Assembly (NCBI GenBank): GCA_040401995.1
Contig: JBBANM010000027.1
Location: 7,908 to 71,907, forward strand
DNA from: Haliscomenobacter sp040401995
Lineage (GTDB): Bacteria; Bacteroidota; Bacteroidia; Chitinophagales; Saprospiraceae
Length of the DNA: 64,000 nt
Reading direction: 5' to 3'
The notes under the pieces are model-generated. The model saw only the letters and a program-made list of their open reading frames with translations, ran no database searches and was not told where the DNA came from. How positions within the stretch are numbered: the first letter of the stretch is position 1; every line of letters starts with the position of its first letter. Below are positions 17,972 through 25,939 of this stretch, in pieces. Position numbers and translations under genes: made by a program.

Positions 17972-19787
17972 ATTTTGTGCTATTCAATTCCTGGATCAAA
18001 TACTGGCTTTCCTTTTTTTTGCTCAGGACCTTGATGATGTGCTTCTTGTTGAAGGCTGGCATAAGGGTATCATTAATGGTAAATTCATAGACTTTGCTCC
18101 GCGTTGGGTGGGGGATTTCGATGTTTACCCCAAGCAATTCGCCAGTTTGATCCGCAACAGGGCTACCTTCAAAACCATCCAAATTTCCTACGGCATTGTG
18201 CCAAAACAAACCATCCTGAACCTTAACGATTCGGCCTGGCGCTACCCGCAATTGGCCATCGGCATTGGGCGTCAACCACTGATCAGGGAATACCTCCGTC
18301 AAAGCCCGTTCATATTTCAAAGCATTCTCCAACAATCGACTTTGCAAACGCAGGTATTCGGGTTGTGTTTTTTGCAAAAAGGCATTTTTGATTTGTCGAA
18401 AAAAGTAATAACCCTCGTCTTTTTCCAAGCTTTTGAAAAAAACATTGGGTTGAGTTTGTAGTGAAATCAAGCAAGCTAATGGTTTGCTCAAGCTACTTTT
18501 TTGCTCCAAACGCTGCACCAATTGTGCATAATCCTTATTGTTGTTGATCAATTCATTCACCGCTTCGGGAGCTAACATGGAGCCTGGCGTGCGGTTGAAA
18601 TAATGCTCTAAGCTGGAAACAATCGCTGGCCTTGTTTTTTCCGGATCCGCGGGCAAAAATTCTTTTTTTATCCCCTCTACTAATGCTTTTAAGCTGCTTG
18701 CTTCGATTTCCCGCTCTGACTTGATCGACTGTACAAAAAAATCCAATTGAGCTGCCAGTTTGAACCAGCTAGCATCTAAGGTGCTCAATTGGACATAGGC
18801 ATCATGAGCCTGTCGATATGGCGCCCAAATGCTCACATCTTCCCGAATGGACCTAAGCAATCCGCCATAACGGTATTGAAGAAGGGAATTGTGATCCACG
18901 AGATACTGGAATTCTTGATCCAAAGCCATTTTTCGGCGACTGGCGCGACTAAGCTGTTCTTTTTGTGCGGGCAGCTCCGCATCGCTGGCCAAGCTGGTCA
19001 ACCAACTGCTGGGCAAGTGGTAATCGCTTTGATTGGGAAATCCTAGCACAAATATAGGCTCATCAGCTTTTACAGGCTGTGTAGACCATACTGCTGTTTT
19101 GCGTGGTCGGAAAGGTTGATTACTGGATTTAAACACTTGCCCATTATTGTTGGGATCTGCGTAGATGCGTGCCAATGCAAATCCTGGTTGCTCTGTGTTG
19201 CTCGCGTTTTTAGCTAAAAAAACCAAACGCAAATCCTCAAACCGCTCGGTAACCACCAGCCAATACTGACTGCCCCCAAGTGCACTCAAGGCATTTACGT
19301 CTTGCGTGCTCGTATGCGGGCATATCTGACGCAGTCGCTGGAGGGTCTGATCAGCCCAATATCTGCGGGCTTCCTCATTTAAAGTATCGGGAATATTGGC
19401 AATTACTTGGGAGCTGACATCGTCGACCCGTACCAAAAAAGTAGCGCCAAGACCCGGTAATGGCAATTCCTCGCGTAGTGAATGCGCGGTAAAAGTATCG
19501 GTAAGTGTAGGTAAATCAACTGACAAAATGCTGGAGGTAGGCAACAAAAGCAATCCTTGTTTTGATACAACGATACCCGTAGCGCCATTGTCCAATTTGG
19601 CAACCACGTCTTTTAAACTGGGTTGCTGAGGCGCATAAAACAGTTTTTCAGGAATCGAAATGACAGATTTCACAGAACCTCCTGCCACCGACAATTGCCA
19701 GGGCGGATAAAGCGTTTGTGCATCCAAACAATACGTCAAACAAAGCAAAAGAATCCACACGAATCGTTGGTAGCAAAACAGGTTCAT
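17970..19787 (-). CDS. S46-family peptidase homolog lacking the catalytic triad
   Basis: 605 residues with a signal peptide (MNLFCYQRFVWILLLCLTYCLDAQ). The layout follows S46 dipeptidyl peptidases (DPP7/DPP11 type): SLKDVVAKLDNGATGIVVSKQGLLL (about residues 57-81), REELPLPGLG, FEDLRLVFLA, FALARIYADPNN, a long helical middle, and NAVGNLDGFEGSPVADQTGELLGV near residue 538. Active members have TNHHC after GLLL, GDF before the ARIYAD-like strand, and GNSGSP at the end. Here these read LPTSS, PGF and GFEGSP, so His, Asp and nucleophile Ser are all replaced. A periplasmic pseudoenzyme is the best reading. Also shorter than typical members (~700 residues). Confidence 0.75.
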   Translation of the reverse strand: MNLFCYQRFVWILLLCLTYCLDAQTLYPPWQLSVAGGSVKSVISIPEKLFYAPQQPSLKDVVAKLDNGATGIVVSKQGLLLLPTSSILSVDLPTLTDTFTAHSLREELPLPGLGATFLVRVDDVSSQVIANIPDTLNEEARRYWADQTLQRLRQICPHTSTQDVNALSALGGSQYWLVVTERFEDLRLVFLAKNASNTEQPGFALARIYADPNNNGQVFKSSNQPFRPRKTAVWSTQPVKADEPIFVLGFPNQSDYHLPSSWLTSLASDAELPAQKEQLSRASRRKMALDQEFQYLVDHNSLLQYRYGGLLRSIREDVSIWAPYRQAHDAYVQLSTLDASWFKLAAQLDFFVQSIKSEREIEASSLKALVEGIKKEFLPADPEKTRPAIVSSLEHYFNRTPGSMLAPEAVNELINNNKDYAQLVQRLEQKSSLSKPLACLISLQTQPNVFFKSLEKDEGYYFFRQIKNAFLQKTQPEYLRLQSRLLENALKYERALTEVFPDQWLTPNADGQLRVAPGRIVKVQDGLFWHNAVGNLDGFEGSPVADQTGELLGVNIEIPHPTRSKVYEFTINDTLMPAFNKKHIIKVLSKKKESQYLIQELNSTK

Positions 19788-19841
19788 GGCAATAATTGTT
19801 AATTTTGGTCCATTACTTGATCCAGTAGTATAGGTCTCACT

Positions 19842-20005
19842 TAGAGCTTGTTCAGGATTCTGGTTCGATGGCGTAGTGAGCTAAAATTCGCACCAATGAG
19901 GCGTAAAAAGCGGAGTGTAGCAGCGCTACATGAGCATTTTTGTAACGAAGTTGGGGTGAATTTTAGCCATTTGTAACTCGGAGGAGAAACCTGAACAAGC
20001 TCTTA
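19842..20005. repeat. ~164-bp imperfect palindromic element (A)
   Basis: The outer arms are GAGCTTGTTCAGG (19844-19856) and CCTGAACAAGCTC (19990-20002). Inner arms are GCTAAAATTC (19880-19889) and GAATTTTAGC (19958-19967), around a central TGTAGC-AGC-GCTACA hairpin (19916-19930). It fills most of the gap between divergent genes. It has the same size and design as the elements at 37781 and 41484. Confidence 0.7.
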
Positions 20006-20025
20006 ACGCCGTTTAAATTCAATTT

Positions 20026-21477
20026 ATGCAGCTGAATATTCCAATTTTAGCATTATCCATGGCCATCGTTATTGGTCAGGGCATGTTTTTTTCGTCAAAA
20101 CTCAATGCACAAACTTCGCCCGGCTATCAGGTAACGCTTAAGGTCAAGGGGTTAAGAAGCCCAGAAGTGTATTTGGGAAGCTTCAAAAATGGCAATCGCT
20201 ACACTGTAGATACGGCAAAGGTAGACACCTTGCAAGGTACTGCTTCCTTTGTTTTTGATAAAATGCCGCCCCAAGGCATGTATTATGTAGCGATCAACAA
20301 CGATGCGGCCATAGATTTTGTCGTCAACGGCGAAAAAAAGCTGGAACTGCGCTCGGAAATGAACCACCTTTTGGATAGCATCCGCGCCATTGGATCGCCT
20401 GAAAATGAAGCTTTCATTCAGCATTTGAAATTTTTGCGCATCAAAAGTATTGAGGCCGGGAAGATCAACGCTTTAATAGATCAAATGCGCAACGTCAGCA
20501 ATACCGCTGATGTCATCCGCGAGCAACAAGTCAAATTGATGGCGGTCAGCAAATCAGTTTTGGAGCGTTCAGTGGCTTACCAAAAAAAGCACCCCAAAAC
20601 TTTTTCTGCCAAATTGCTGATGGCCAGTCAGAACCCGCAAGTACCAGCGTTGATTGTTCCTTATATCAAAGGTCAACCCAACCCAGAATACTTTCAATAC
20701 ATCAAAAACCACTATTGGGACGGCTACGATTTTAAGGAAAGCCGCTTATTGCGCAGTTCGGTTTTTGTGGAAAAATTGACCACCTATTTCAATCAGTTGG
20801 TAATGCCACAGAAGGACACCATGCTTCGCTCCGCAGAATTCGTCATCAAACGTGCCAAAGTAGACCAAGCAACCTTTCAGTTTGCGGTGCGCTGGATCAC
20901 CAATTTTTACGACAACCTGGAGCGCTACGCGGGCGATGTCGTTTTTACCCATCTTTTTGACAAGTACTATTCTTCCGCTACTGCCATAGGAATTGATACC
21001 ACTACTTTTCAGCGAATTAAATACAAAGCTGATCTATACCGACAAAACCTGACCGGGAACATTGCCACCGACATCGTTTTACCCGATCAAAACGGCGTAA
21101 AACAATCCTTGCATAAGGTGGATGCGGAGTTTGTACTGCTATATTTTTTTAGTCCCTTGTGCAGTCACTGTCAGAAAGTCACCCCCGAGTTGCACAAAAT
21201 GCTGGAAGGCGTGAATCCACAAAAGGTCAAAGTGTTTTCGATAGCAGGGGAGGAGCCGGCCAATATGGGGCAATGGAAAGATTATGTAACCACCCAAACA
21301 CCTGATTGGATCTGTGTTGCCGATTCTACCGAGTCCAGTACTGTTTTTGACACTTTTGGCGCTTATAATTTGCCAGTGATCCATGTTTTGGATCAAGACA
21401 AAAGGATTGTGGCGAAATATGTCAAACCTGAGAATTTAAAAGAATTGATAGCGGCTTTGGTGGGTGTGGAGCGATGA
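20026..21477 (+). CDS. TlpA-like thioredoxin-family protein (intact CxxC)
   Basis: 483 residues with a signal peptide (MQLNIPILALSMAIVIGQG...LNAQ). The N-terminal ~100 residues form a DUF4369-like beta domain (VTLKVKGLRSPEVYLGSFKNG). The middle part is helical (DUF5106-like). The C-terminal thioredoxin domain has LLYFFSPLCSHCQKVTPELHKML near residues 370-390, with the CSHC redox pair, and the cis-proline region NLPVIHVLD. It is likely a periplasmic thiol-disulfide reductase. The upstream gap is filled with a palindromic element, which probably overlaps its promoter. Confidence 0.85.
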   Translation: MQLNIPILALSMAIVIGQGMFFSSKLNAQTSPGYQVTLKVKGLRSPEVYLGSFKNGNRYTVDTAKVDTLQGTASFVFDKMPPQGMYYVAINNDAAIDFVVNGEKKLELRSEMNHLLDSIRAIGSPENEAFIQHLKFLRIKSIEAGKINALIDQMRNVSNTADVIREQQVKLMAVSKSVLERSVAYQKKHPKTFSAKLLMASQNPQVPALIVPYIKGQPNPEYFQYIKNHYWDGYDFKESRLLRSSVFVEKLTTYFNQLVMPQKDTMLRSAEFVIKRAKVDQATFQFAVRWITNFYDNLERYAGDVVFTHLFDKYYSSATAIGIDTTTFQRIKYKADLYRQNLTGNIATDIVLPDQNGVKQSLHKVDAEFVLLYFFSPLCSHCQKVTPELHKMLEGVNPQKVKVFSIAGEEPANMGQWKDYVTTQTPDWICVADSTESSTVFDTFGAYNLPVIHVLDQDKRIVAKYVKPENLKELIAALVGVER

Positions 21478-21624
21478 GGAAATTTCTTATTTCAGGTTTT
21501 TTCGCTGAATAAGCTAAATCTTTTACCTTATTTCATCAAAATTCGGCGAATAAGAAATTTTAGCACCGTTTTTTTCTTATTTCTAGTTTTTAGAAGCCTT
21601 CGCAAGGCGATACCCTAAAACAAA

Positions 21625-21656
21625 AAAGCAGCCAAGGAATGTTCCTTGACTGCTTT
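21625..21656 (-). terminator. Terminator downstream of tRNA-Leu(CAG)
   Basis: A 15-bp stem (AAAGCAGCCAAGGAA 21625-21639 with TTCCTTGACTGCTTT 21642-21656, one G.U pair) lies just 3' of the tRNA on the minus strand. It is followed by a T-run in that direction. Confidence 0.75.
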
Positions 21657-21660
21657 AGGG

Positions 21661-21742
21661 TGCCGAAGAGGGGACTCGAACCCCTACACCCGAAGGCACA
21701 CGCACCTGAAACGTGCGCGTCTACCAATTTCGCCACTTCGGC
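21661..21742 (-). tRNA. tRNA-Leu (anticodon CAG)
   Basis: On the minus strand, acceptor arms GCCGAAG and CTTCGGC pair, with discriminator A at 21661. The D-loop GGCGAAATTGGTAGACGC, the long variable arm (TGCCTTCGGGTGT) and the T arm GGGGTTCGAGTCCCC are typical of class II leucine tRNAs. The anticodon loop TTCAGGT between CACGT and GCGTG gives CAG, reading CUG. The CCA end is not encoded. About 82 nt. Confidence 0.92.
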
Positions 21743-21772
21743 ATAAGTATCTGGTTCCTGCAATAAACGGCG

Positions 21773-21810
21773 CTAAAAAAAGAAAACCTGACTGGTAGGT
21801 CAGGTTTTCT
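21773..21810 (-). terminator. Terminator between the two tRNA-Leu genes
   Basis: AGAAAACCTGAC (21781-21792) and GTCAGGTTTTCT (21799-21810) form a perfect 12-bp stem with a 6-nt loop. In the minus-strand direction it is followed by a run of T. The upstream tRNA therefore probably terminates before the second tRNA. Confidence 0.75.
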
Positions 21811-21827
21811 GCGGATAAAAATTGTAG

Positions 21828-21911
21828 TACCGAAGGCGGGAATCGAACCCGCACATTGTTGCCAATACTGGATTTTGAATCCAGCGCGTCTACCAATTCC
21901 GCCACTTCGGC
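21828..21911 (-). tRNA. tRNA-Leu (anticodon CAA)
   Basis: On the minus strand, GCCGAAG at the 5' end pairs with CTTCGGT (G-U at the first pair), with discriminator A at 21828. It has the leucine D-loop GGCGGAATTGGTAGACGC, anticodon stem CTGGA/TCCAG with loop TTCAAAA (anticodon CAA, reading UUG), a long variable arm and T arm GCGGGTTCGATTCCCGC. About 84 nt, no encoded CCA. Its first 25 nt are almost identical to the neighbouring tRNA-Leu. Confidence 0.92.
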
Positions 21912-21933
21912 TTGAAGCGCTAATCACTTTTGA

Positions 21934-22464
21934 TTAACGGTCGGCAAATTTAGAAAGGTTTTCTTTAATTCGCAAGAGATATCGATTTTTTAAGTAAAAA
22001 TCTTTTATTTTTTTTAAGTTGGTATCAGCATTGGGTGCACCATCTGCATAATTGTCGAGTGCAGCTTGCACATCGGCTTGGATGCTTTTGGTTTGCAAAT
22101 CTAACTGATCTTGAATGTTTTCCAGCGCGTCAGCAGAAAAATCAAACTCCAACTCCATCAATGCTTCGTTGATGTCCATCATCTCGAGTAAAAAGGCTTG
22201 CGGTATCTCGTTTTTACCTTCCACCAACAATCCTTTTTGCTCAAGGATGTATTTCATGCGTTGATCGGGGTCCAAAAGTACCCGATACGCTTCATTATTC
22301 AAACTAGACAATCCTAAAATTTCACTTTGCTTGGCATCGCTTTCTTGGGCAAAAAAATCGGGATGAAATTTTTTGCTATTGGACAAAAAACGTTGACGCA
22401 AAGCTGTTTCATCCAGCTGAAAAGCAACTGGCAATTCAAAAAATTCGAAATAATTCATCGTCAT
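21934..22464 (-). CDS. hscB: Fe-S cluster assembly co-chaperone HscB
   Basis: 176 residues. The N-terminal J-domain contains NSKKFHPDFF, with the HPD motif that stimulates Hsp70-type ATPases, and FFELPVAFQLDE at the start, as in HscB. The C-terminal helical domain (MMDINEALMELEFDFSADALENIQ) fits the IscU-binding three-helix bundle. Its ATG overlaps the stop of rseP (ATGA), so translation is coupled. In many bacteria hscB sits in an isc operon; here it does not. Its usual partner HscA is not visible; DnaK could serve instead (inference). Confidence 0.88.
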   Translation of the reverse strand: MTMNYFEFFELPVAFQLDETALRQRFLSNSKKFHPDFFAQESDAKQSEILGLSSLNNEAYRVLLDPDQRMKYILEQKGLLVEGKNEIPQAFLLEMMDINEALMELEFDFSADALENIQDQLDLQTKSIQADVQAALDNYADGAPNADTNLKKIKDFYLKNRYLLRIKENLSKFADR

Positions 22465-23801
22465 TTATTGAAAATAGCGCGTATCACATCCATACCGTTG
22501 GCGAATAGCACCAAGCCAATCACAATAACAAACCCCGCAAGCGTAGCATATTCCATGAATTTATCACTGGGTTTACGACCGCTCACAACCTCGTACAATA
22601 AGAAAACCACGTGGCCGCCGTCCAATGCCGGAATGGGCAACAGATTCATAAAGGCCAAAATCAGCGATAGAATGGCAGTCATCGTCCAAAAACGCTCCCA
22701 AATCCATTCCACGCCATACATACTGGCAATAGAACCAAAACCGCCCAAACTCTCCGAAGCCTTGATTTTGCCGCGGAAGATCTGACCAAATGCTTTGATT
22801 TGATCGCTCAAGAGGTTCCAACCTTTTTTTGCGCCGGCTGGAAAAGCCTGAGCCAGGGTGTATTCCTGACGTTTGGTTTTGAAGTACACTGTTGGGCCAT
22901 ATGAAGCAACGCCTACGGTACCTTCCTTACTGATTTGAATGTTTAAATCCAACGTGTCAGCGCCTCGCAATACTTTTAGATCAGCTTTTTTGTTTTTGGA
23001 GCTGCGGGCAGTGCGTACAAATTCGTGGTAATACAGAGTCGATTTACCATCAAAGGTCAGTACTTTATCATTGGGCTTCAAACCTGCTTTTTCGGCAGGA
23101 GAATTTTTTACCACTTCTTTAATCACAAAAGGGAAACGCGGCGCAAAAAGCGATTTGTTTTTGTTTTTATGACTGGACAGGATACCAACAAATTTTTCGT
23201 CAACCGGAAGCTTCACTTCTGTTCCTGCGCGATCAATTTTAATGGTTTTAGCATTATTGATGACGATCTCGCGTAGGATGAAGCGTTCGTCAAATTTATT
23301 GAAGGGTTTTTGACCCACTGCTAAAACCTTATCGCCATCTTTCAACCCTAAATCCATACCCAGTGAATCCACGGCAATACCAAATTTCACCTCTGAATTG
23401 GGTAAGAATTCCTCGCCGTAGTACCAAAAGATCATGGCAAAAATGAACATCCCCAAAAGGAAGTTGACCGTTACTCCGCCCAACATGATGATGAGGCGTT
23501 GCCAAGCTGGTTTGGAACGGAATTCCCAGGGTTGTGGCTCGCCTTTCATCTGCTCAGAGTCGAAACTTTCGTCAACCATGCCAGAAATTTTTACATAACC
23601 GCCTAAGGGTAACCAACCAATACCATATTCCGTTTCCCCTTTTTTGAATTTAAACAGCGCAAACCAAGGATCGAAAAATAGGTAGAATTTTTCAACGCGG
23701 GTTTTGAACCATCGCGCAGGTGCGAAGTGACCAAATTCATGCAGCACAATAAGAATAGACAGACTCAACACCAGCTGCCCTACCATGATCAAATATCCCA
23801 T
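22461..23801 (-). CDS. rseP: Site-2 zinc metalloprotease RseP
   Basis: 446 residues. The N-terminal membrane helix holds the zinc motif LIVLHEFGHFAPARWF (HExxH, residues ~21-25). The region KKGETEYGIGWLPLGGYVKISGM is typical. One or two PDZ domains lie in the middle (ENSPAEKAGLKPNDKVLTFDG-like). The C-terminal membrane motif LNLLPIPALDGGHVVFLLYE supplies the third zinc ligand. It performs intramembrane cleavage of anti-sigma factors or other membrane proteins. Starts ATG 23801; coupled to hscB downstream. Confidence 0.95.
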   Translation of the reverse strand: MGYLIMVGQLVLSLSILIVLHEFGHFAPARWFKTRVEKFYLFFDPWFALFKFKKGETEYGIGWLPLGGYVKISGMVDESFDSEQMKGEPQPWEFRSKPAWQRLIIMLGGVTVNFLLGMFIFAMIFWYYGEEFLPNSEVKFGIAVDSLGMDLGLKDGDKVLAVGQKPFNKFDERFILREIVINNAKTIKIDRAGTEVKLPVDEKFVGILSSHKNKNKSLFAPRFPFVIKEVVKNSPAEKAGLKPNDKVLTFDGKSTLYYHEFVRTARSSKNKKADLKVLRGADTLDLNIQISKEGTVGVASYGPTVYFKTKRQEYTLAQAFPAGAKKGWNLLSDQIKAFGQIFRGKIKASESLGGFGSIASMYGVEWIWERFWTMTAILSLILAFMNLLPIPALDGGHVVFLLYEVVSGRKPSDKFMEYATLAGFVIVIGLVLFANGMDVIRAIFNK

Positions 23802-23892
23802 AAATGTGTTTCAGTTTTTTACTTTTGTTTTTCGTTAGGCTTTAGATGCATGTGTTAACGTTCAAAGCGTAACGAGGGTTTTACCAAAAGCA

Positions 23893-23900
23893 CAAAAGTA
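23893..23900 (-). promoter_or_regulatory. Possible -7 box of the rseP-hscB operon
   Basis: On the minus strand TACTTTTG matches TAnnTTTG and lies about 90 bp before the rseP ATG. No obvious -33 element. Confidence 0.35.
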
Positions 23901-23954
23901 CGTTGATTTAAGATAATTTCACCTCTTAGATCGGCATACCGTTAATTTTAGAGG

Positions 23955-24698
23955 ATGAATTTATTCTTTTCTTCACAAATCACTGAAAAATGGGCAATTC
24001 TCGAGGATGAAGAACTGCGCCATTTGGCCGTTTTGCGCTATCAAGTAGGCGATTCGGTGTTGCTTACCGATGGAAAAGGCGGTTGGTACAAGGGAGAGAT
24101 CCTGCAAATGGATAAACGCCAGGCGCAAATTCATGTCAACGACAGCCAGCATTTTCCTTCGCGCGGGGCGTGCAAGGTGCATTTAGCCATTGCGCCCACC
24201 AAAAATATGGATCGACTGGAATGGTTTTTGGAAAAAGCTACTGAAATAGGTATCGATTCAATAATTCCTATTTGGTGTAAACACAGCGAGCGGCACAACC
24301 TACGCCCGGATCGTTTGGAAAAGGTAATTTTATCGGCAATGAAGCAATCGTTGAAAGCGTTTTTACCGCAATTGCATCCAGCCGCCACTGTGACCGATTT
24401 TTTGCAGAAAAAATGGCCGGAACAAACCCAACGGTTTATGGCTTATATTGCACAACCGCCGGCGCCGCATTTGGCAAAATTGTACACGCCAGGGCAAGAT
24501 GTGGTCGTGTTGATCGGTCCAGAAGGCGATTTTTCAACGGATGAAGTGCTGGTGGCCGAAAAAAATGGCTACCTGATGACCAGCTTGGGCAGTAGCCGTT
24601 TGCGAACCGAAACCGCAGGAATTGCTGCGGTTCATACCATTGCGGTATTGAATGAATCAGATTCAAATCCGACCTGGGATTATACATTGAAAGACTAA
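23955..24698 (+). CDS. rsmE: 16S rRNA m3U1498 methyltransferase RsmE
   Basis: 247 residues. An N-terminal PUA-like domain (MNLFFSSQI...HLAVLRYQVGDSVLLTDGKG) is followed by a SPOUT methyltransferase knot with IGPEGDFSTDEV and LGSSRLRTETAGIAAVH near the C-terminus. It methylates N3 of U1498 in 16S rRNA. The DUF4159 gene follows 13 bp downstream, so they are probably one transcript. Divergent from rseP. Confidence 0.95.
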   Translation: MNLFFSSQITEKWAILEDEELRHLAVLRYQVGDSVLLTDGKGGWYKGEILQMDKRQAQIHVNDSQHFPSRGACKVHLAIAPTKNMDRLEWFLEKATEIGIDSIIPIWCKHSERHNLRPDRLEKVILSAMKQSLKAFLPQLHPAATVTDFLQKKWPEQTQRFMAYIAQPPAPHLAKLYTPGQDVVVLIGPEGDFSTDEVLVAEKNGYLMTSLGSSRLRTETAGIAAVHTIAVLNESDSNPTWDYTLKD

Positions 24699-24711
24699 AA
24701 AAAATTGAGCT

Positions 24712-25371
24712 ATGTGGATGTTGTTGTTGTTAATCGGCGTAATGCCTTGGAATCCTCAACCGGTAGCCCACCCGCCAGCCGGATTGAAGCTAGCCCTATT
24801 AAAGTACAGCGGCGGTGGCGACTGGTACGCCAACCCGACTTCGTTGACCAATTTGGCCAAATTTTGCAATCAAAACTTGAATACCGCTTTCGATCCTGAT
24901 TATGCAACGGTTGAGGTGGGAAGCCCAGAAATATTCAATTTCCCTTTTTTGCACATGACCGGTCATGGTAACGTAGTTTTTTCCGATACCGATGCCGAAA
25001 ATTTGCGCCAGTACTTGATTGGCGGCGGTTTTTTGCATGTTGATGACAACTATGGTATCGACCCCTACATTCGGGTATCAATGAAAAAAGTGTTTCCGGA
25101 ATTGGAGTTTATTGAGTTGCCGTTCAACCACCCGATTTATCATCAAAAATTTGAATTTCGGAATGGCTTACCAAAAATTCACGAGCATGATGGCAAACCC
25201 GCTCAAGGTTTTGGGCTATTTTGGAAAGGACGCTTGATCTGCTTTTATTCTTACGAGTGCGACTTAGGGGATGGATGGGAAGACCAGGACGTGCACAATG
25301 ATCCGCAAGAAGTAAGGTTGCAGGCATTGAAAATGGGCGCCAACCTATTACAATTTGTATTTCAGTACTAG
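24712..25371 (+). CDS. DUF4159 domain protein
   Basis: 219 residues with a short hydrophobic N-terminus (MWMLLLLIGVMP), probably a signal peptide. The body matches DUF4159: KYSGGGDWYANPTSLTNLAKF, FLHMTGHGNVVFSD, GGGFLHVDDNYG, LPFNHPIYH and a late EDQDVHNDP...LKMGANLLQFV. The DUF4159 fold is related to class I glutamine amidotransferases but its role is unknown. Downstream of rsmE with a 13-bp gap. Confidence 0.88.
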   Translation: MWMLLLLIGVMPWNPQPVAHPPAGLKLALLKYSGGGDWYANPTSLTNLAKFCNQNLNTAFDPDYATVEVGSPEIFNFPFLHMTGHGNVVFSDTDAENLRQYLIGGGFLHVDDNYGIDPYIRVSMKKVFPELEFIELPFNHPIYHQKFEFRNGLPKIHEHDGKPAQGFGLFWKGRLICFYSYECDLGDGWEDQDVHNDPQEVRLQALKMGANLLQFVFQY

Positions 25372-25373
25372 AT

Positions 25374-25589
25374 TTAGGCCTTGACCACGGTGCGGCTGCC
25401 GTTGATGTACTTGCGGATGTTGATCCAAAAAGCCACGATTAAATAAAATATTACCGGCGAGCCTAGGGTGGCAAAACTGGCATAAATAAAATGGAGTCTT
25501 ACCACATCAGTGGATAAGCCCATTTTTTTTCCTAGGTAGCTGCATACGCCAAAGGCCGAGCGACCAATCATAAAAGGTATCTGCTTCAT
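25374..25589 (-). CDS. PspC domain small membrane protein
   Basis: 71 residues. The sequence GRSAFGVCSYLGKKMGLSTDVVRLHFIYASF followed by a transmembrane helix (TLGSPVIFYLIVAFWI) matches the PspC domain, found in envelope-stress-related inner membrane proteins. It is a stand-alone domain. The stop lies 2 bp from that of the convergent DUF4159 gene. Confidence 0.85.
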   Translation of the reverse strand: MKQIPFMIGRSAFGVCSYLGKKMGLSTDVVRLHFIYASFATLGSPVIFYLIVAFWINIRKYINGSRTVVKA

Positions 25590-25662
25590 CTTTGTAGCGG
25601 TTTTGATACAAACAATGTATGTACCTAACGAACGGAAACCAAAAAGGTTCCGTCGCTCAGCT

Positions 25663-25702
25663 GAAATATCTGTGGGTGTTGAGGTTGACCCACAGATATT
25701 TC
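25663..25702. other. Long perfect hairpin between small genes
   Basis: GAAATATCTGTGGGT (25663-25677) and ACCCACAGATATTTC (25688-25702) form a 15-bp perfect stem with a 10-nt loop. A second hairpin (GGAAACC / GGTTCC) lies at about 25634-25650. It is downstream of the 25939 gene and upstream of the PspC gene, so it may be a terminator or processing site, though it lacks a clear T-run. Confidence 0.5.
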
Positions 25703-25729
25703 AAGAAATGCCGCCTAGTAAGAATAAAA

Positions 25730-25939
25730 TTATTTCCTTACTGTTCCTGTCGGATACGACATCTGTTGCGCTCTGGCTTCAGATACCGATTGATGTGGTT
25801 TGGCATCACTTACGGTGTTGGCGCCAAACAAAAAGTACATACCCAATCCGCCCAACACAAAAAGAGCGATCAAGATGATGTTTTCTACGCTGCTTTTACG
25901 TGGTGCAGCATCCAATGTCAAGTTTTGTAAATGTTTCAT
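25730..25939 (-). CDS. Small single-pass membrane protein
   Basis: 69 residues. One transmembrane helix (NIILIALFVLGGLGMYFLFGA, about residues 20-40) follows a short polar N-terminus. The tail is polar and ends SYPTGTVRK. I do not recognise the family. It starts at ATG 25939 and follows ~770 bp of non-coding DNA, then is followed by a strong hairpin. A real but unknown small gene is likely; evidence is only frame, start and helix. Confidence 0.55.
   Translation of the reverse strand: MKHLQNLTLDAAPRKSSVENIILIALFVLGGLGMYFLFGANTVSDAKPHQSVSEARAQQMSYPTGTVRK

Noticed and set aside
25603..25930. Two overlapping plus-strand frames across the hairpin region and small membrane gene
   Set aside because: Low-complexity translations that cross strong hairpins; the minus-strand gene with a clear membrane helix is the better reading.
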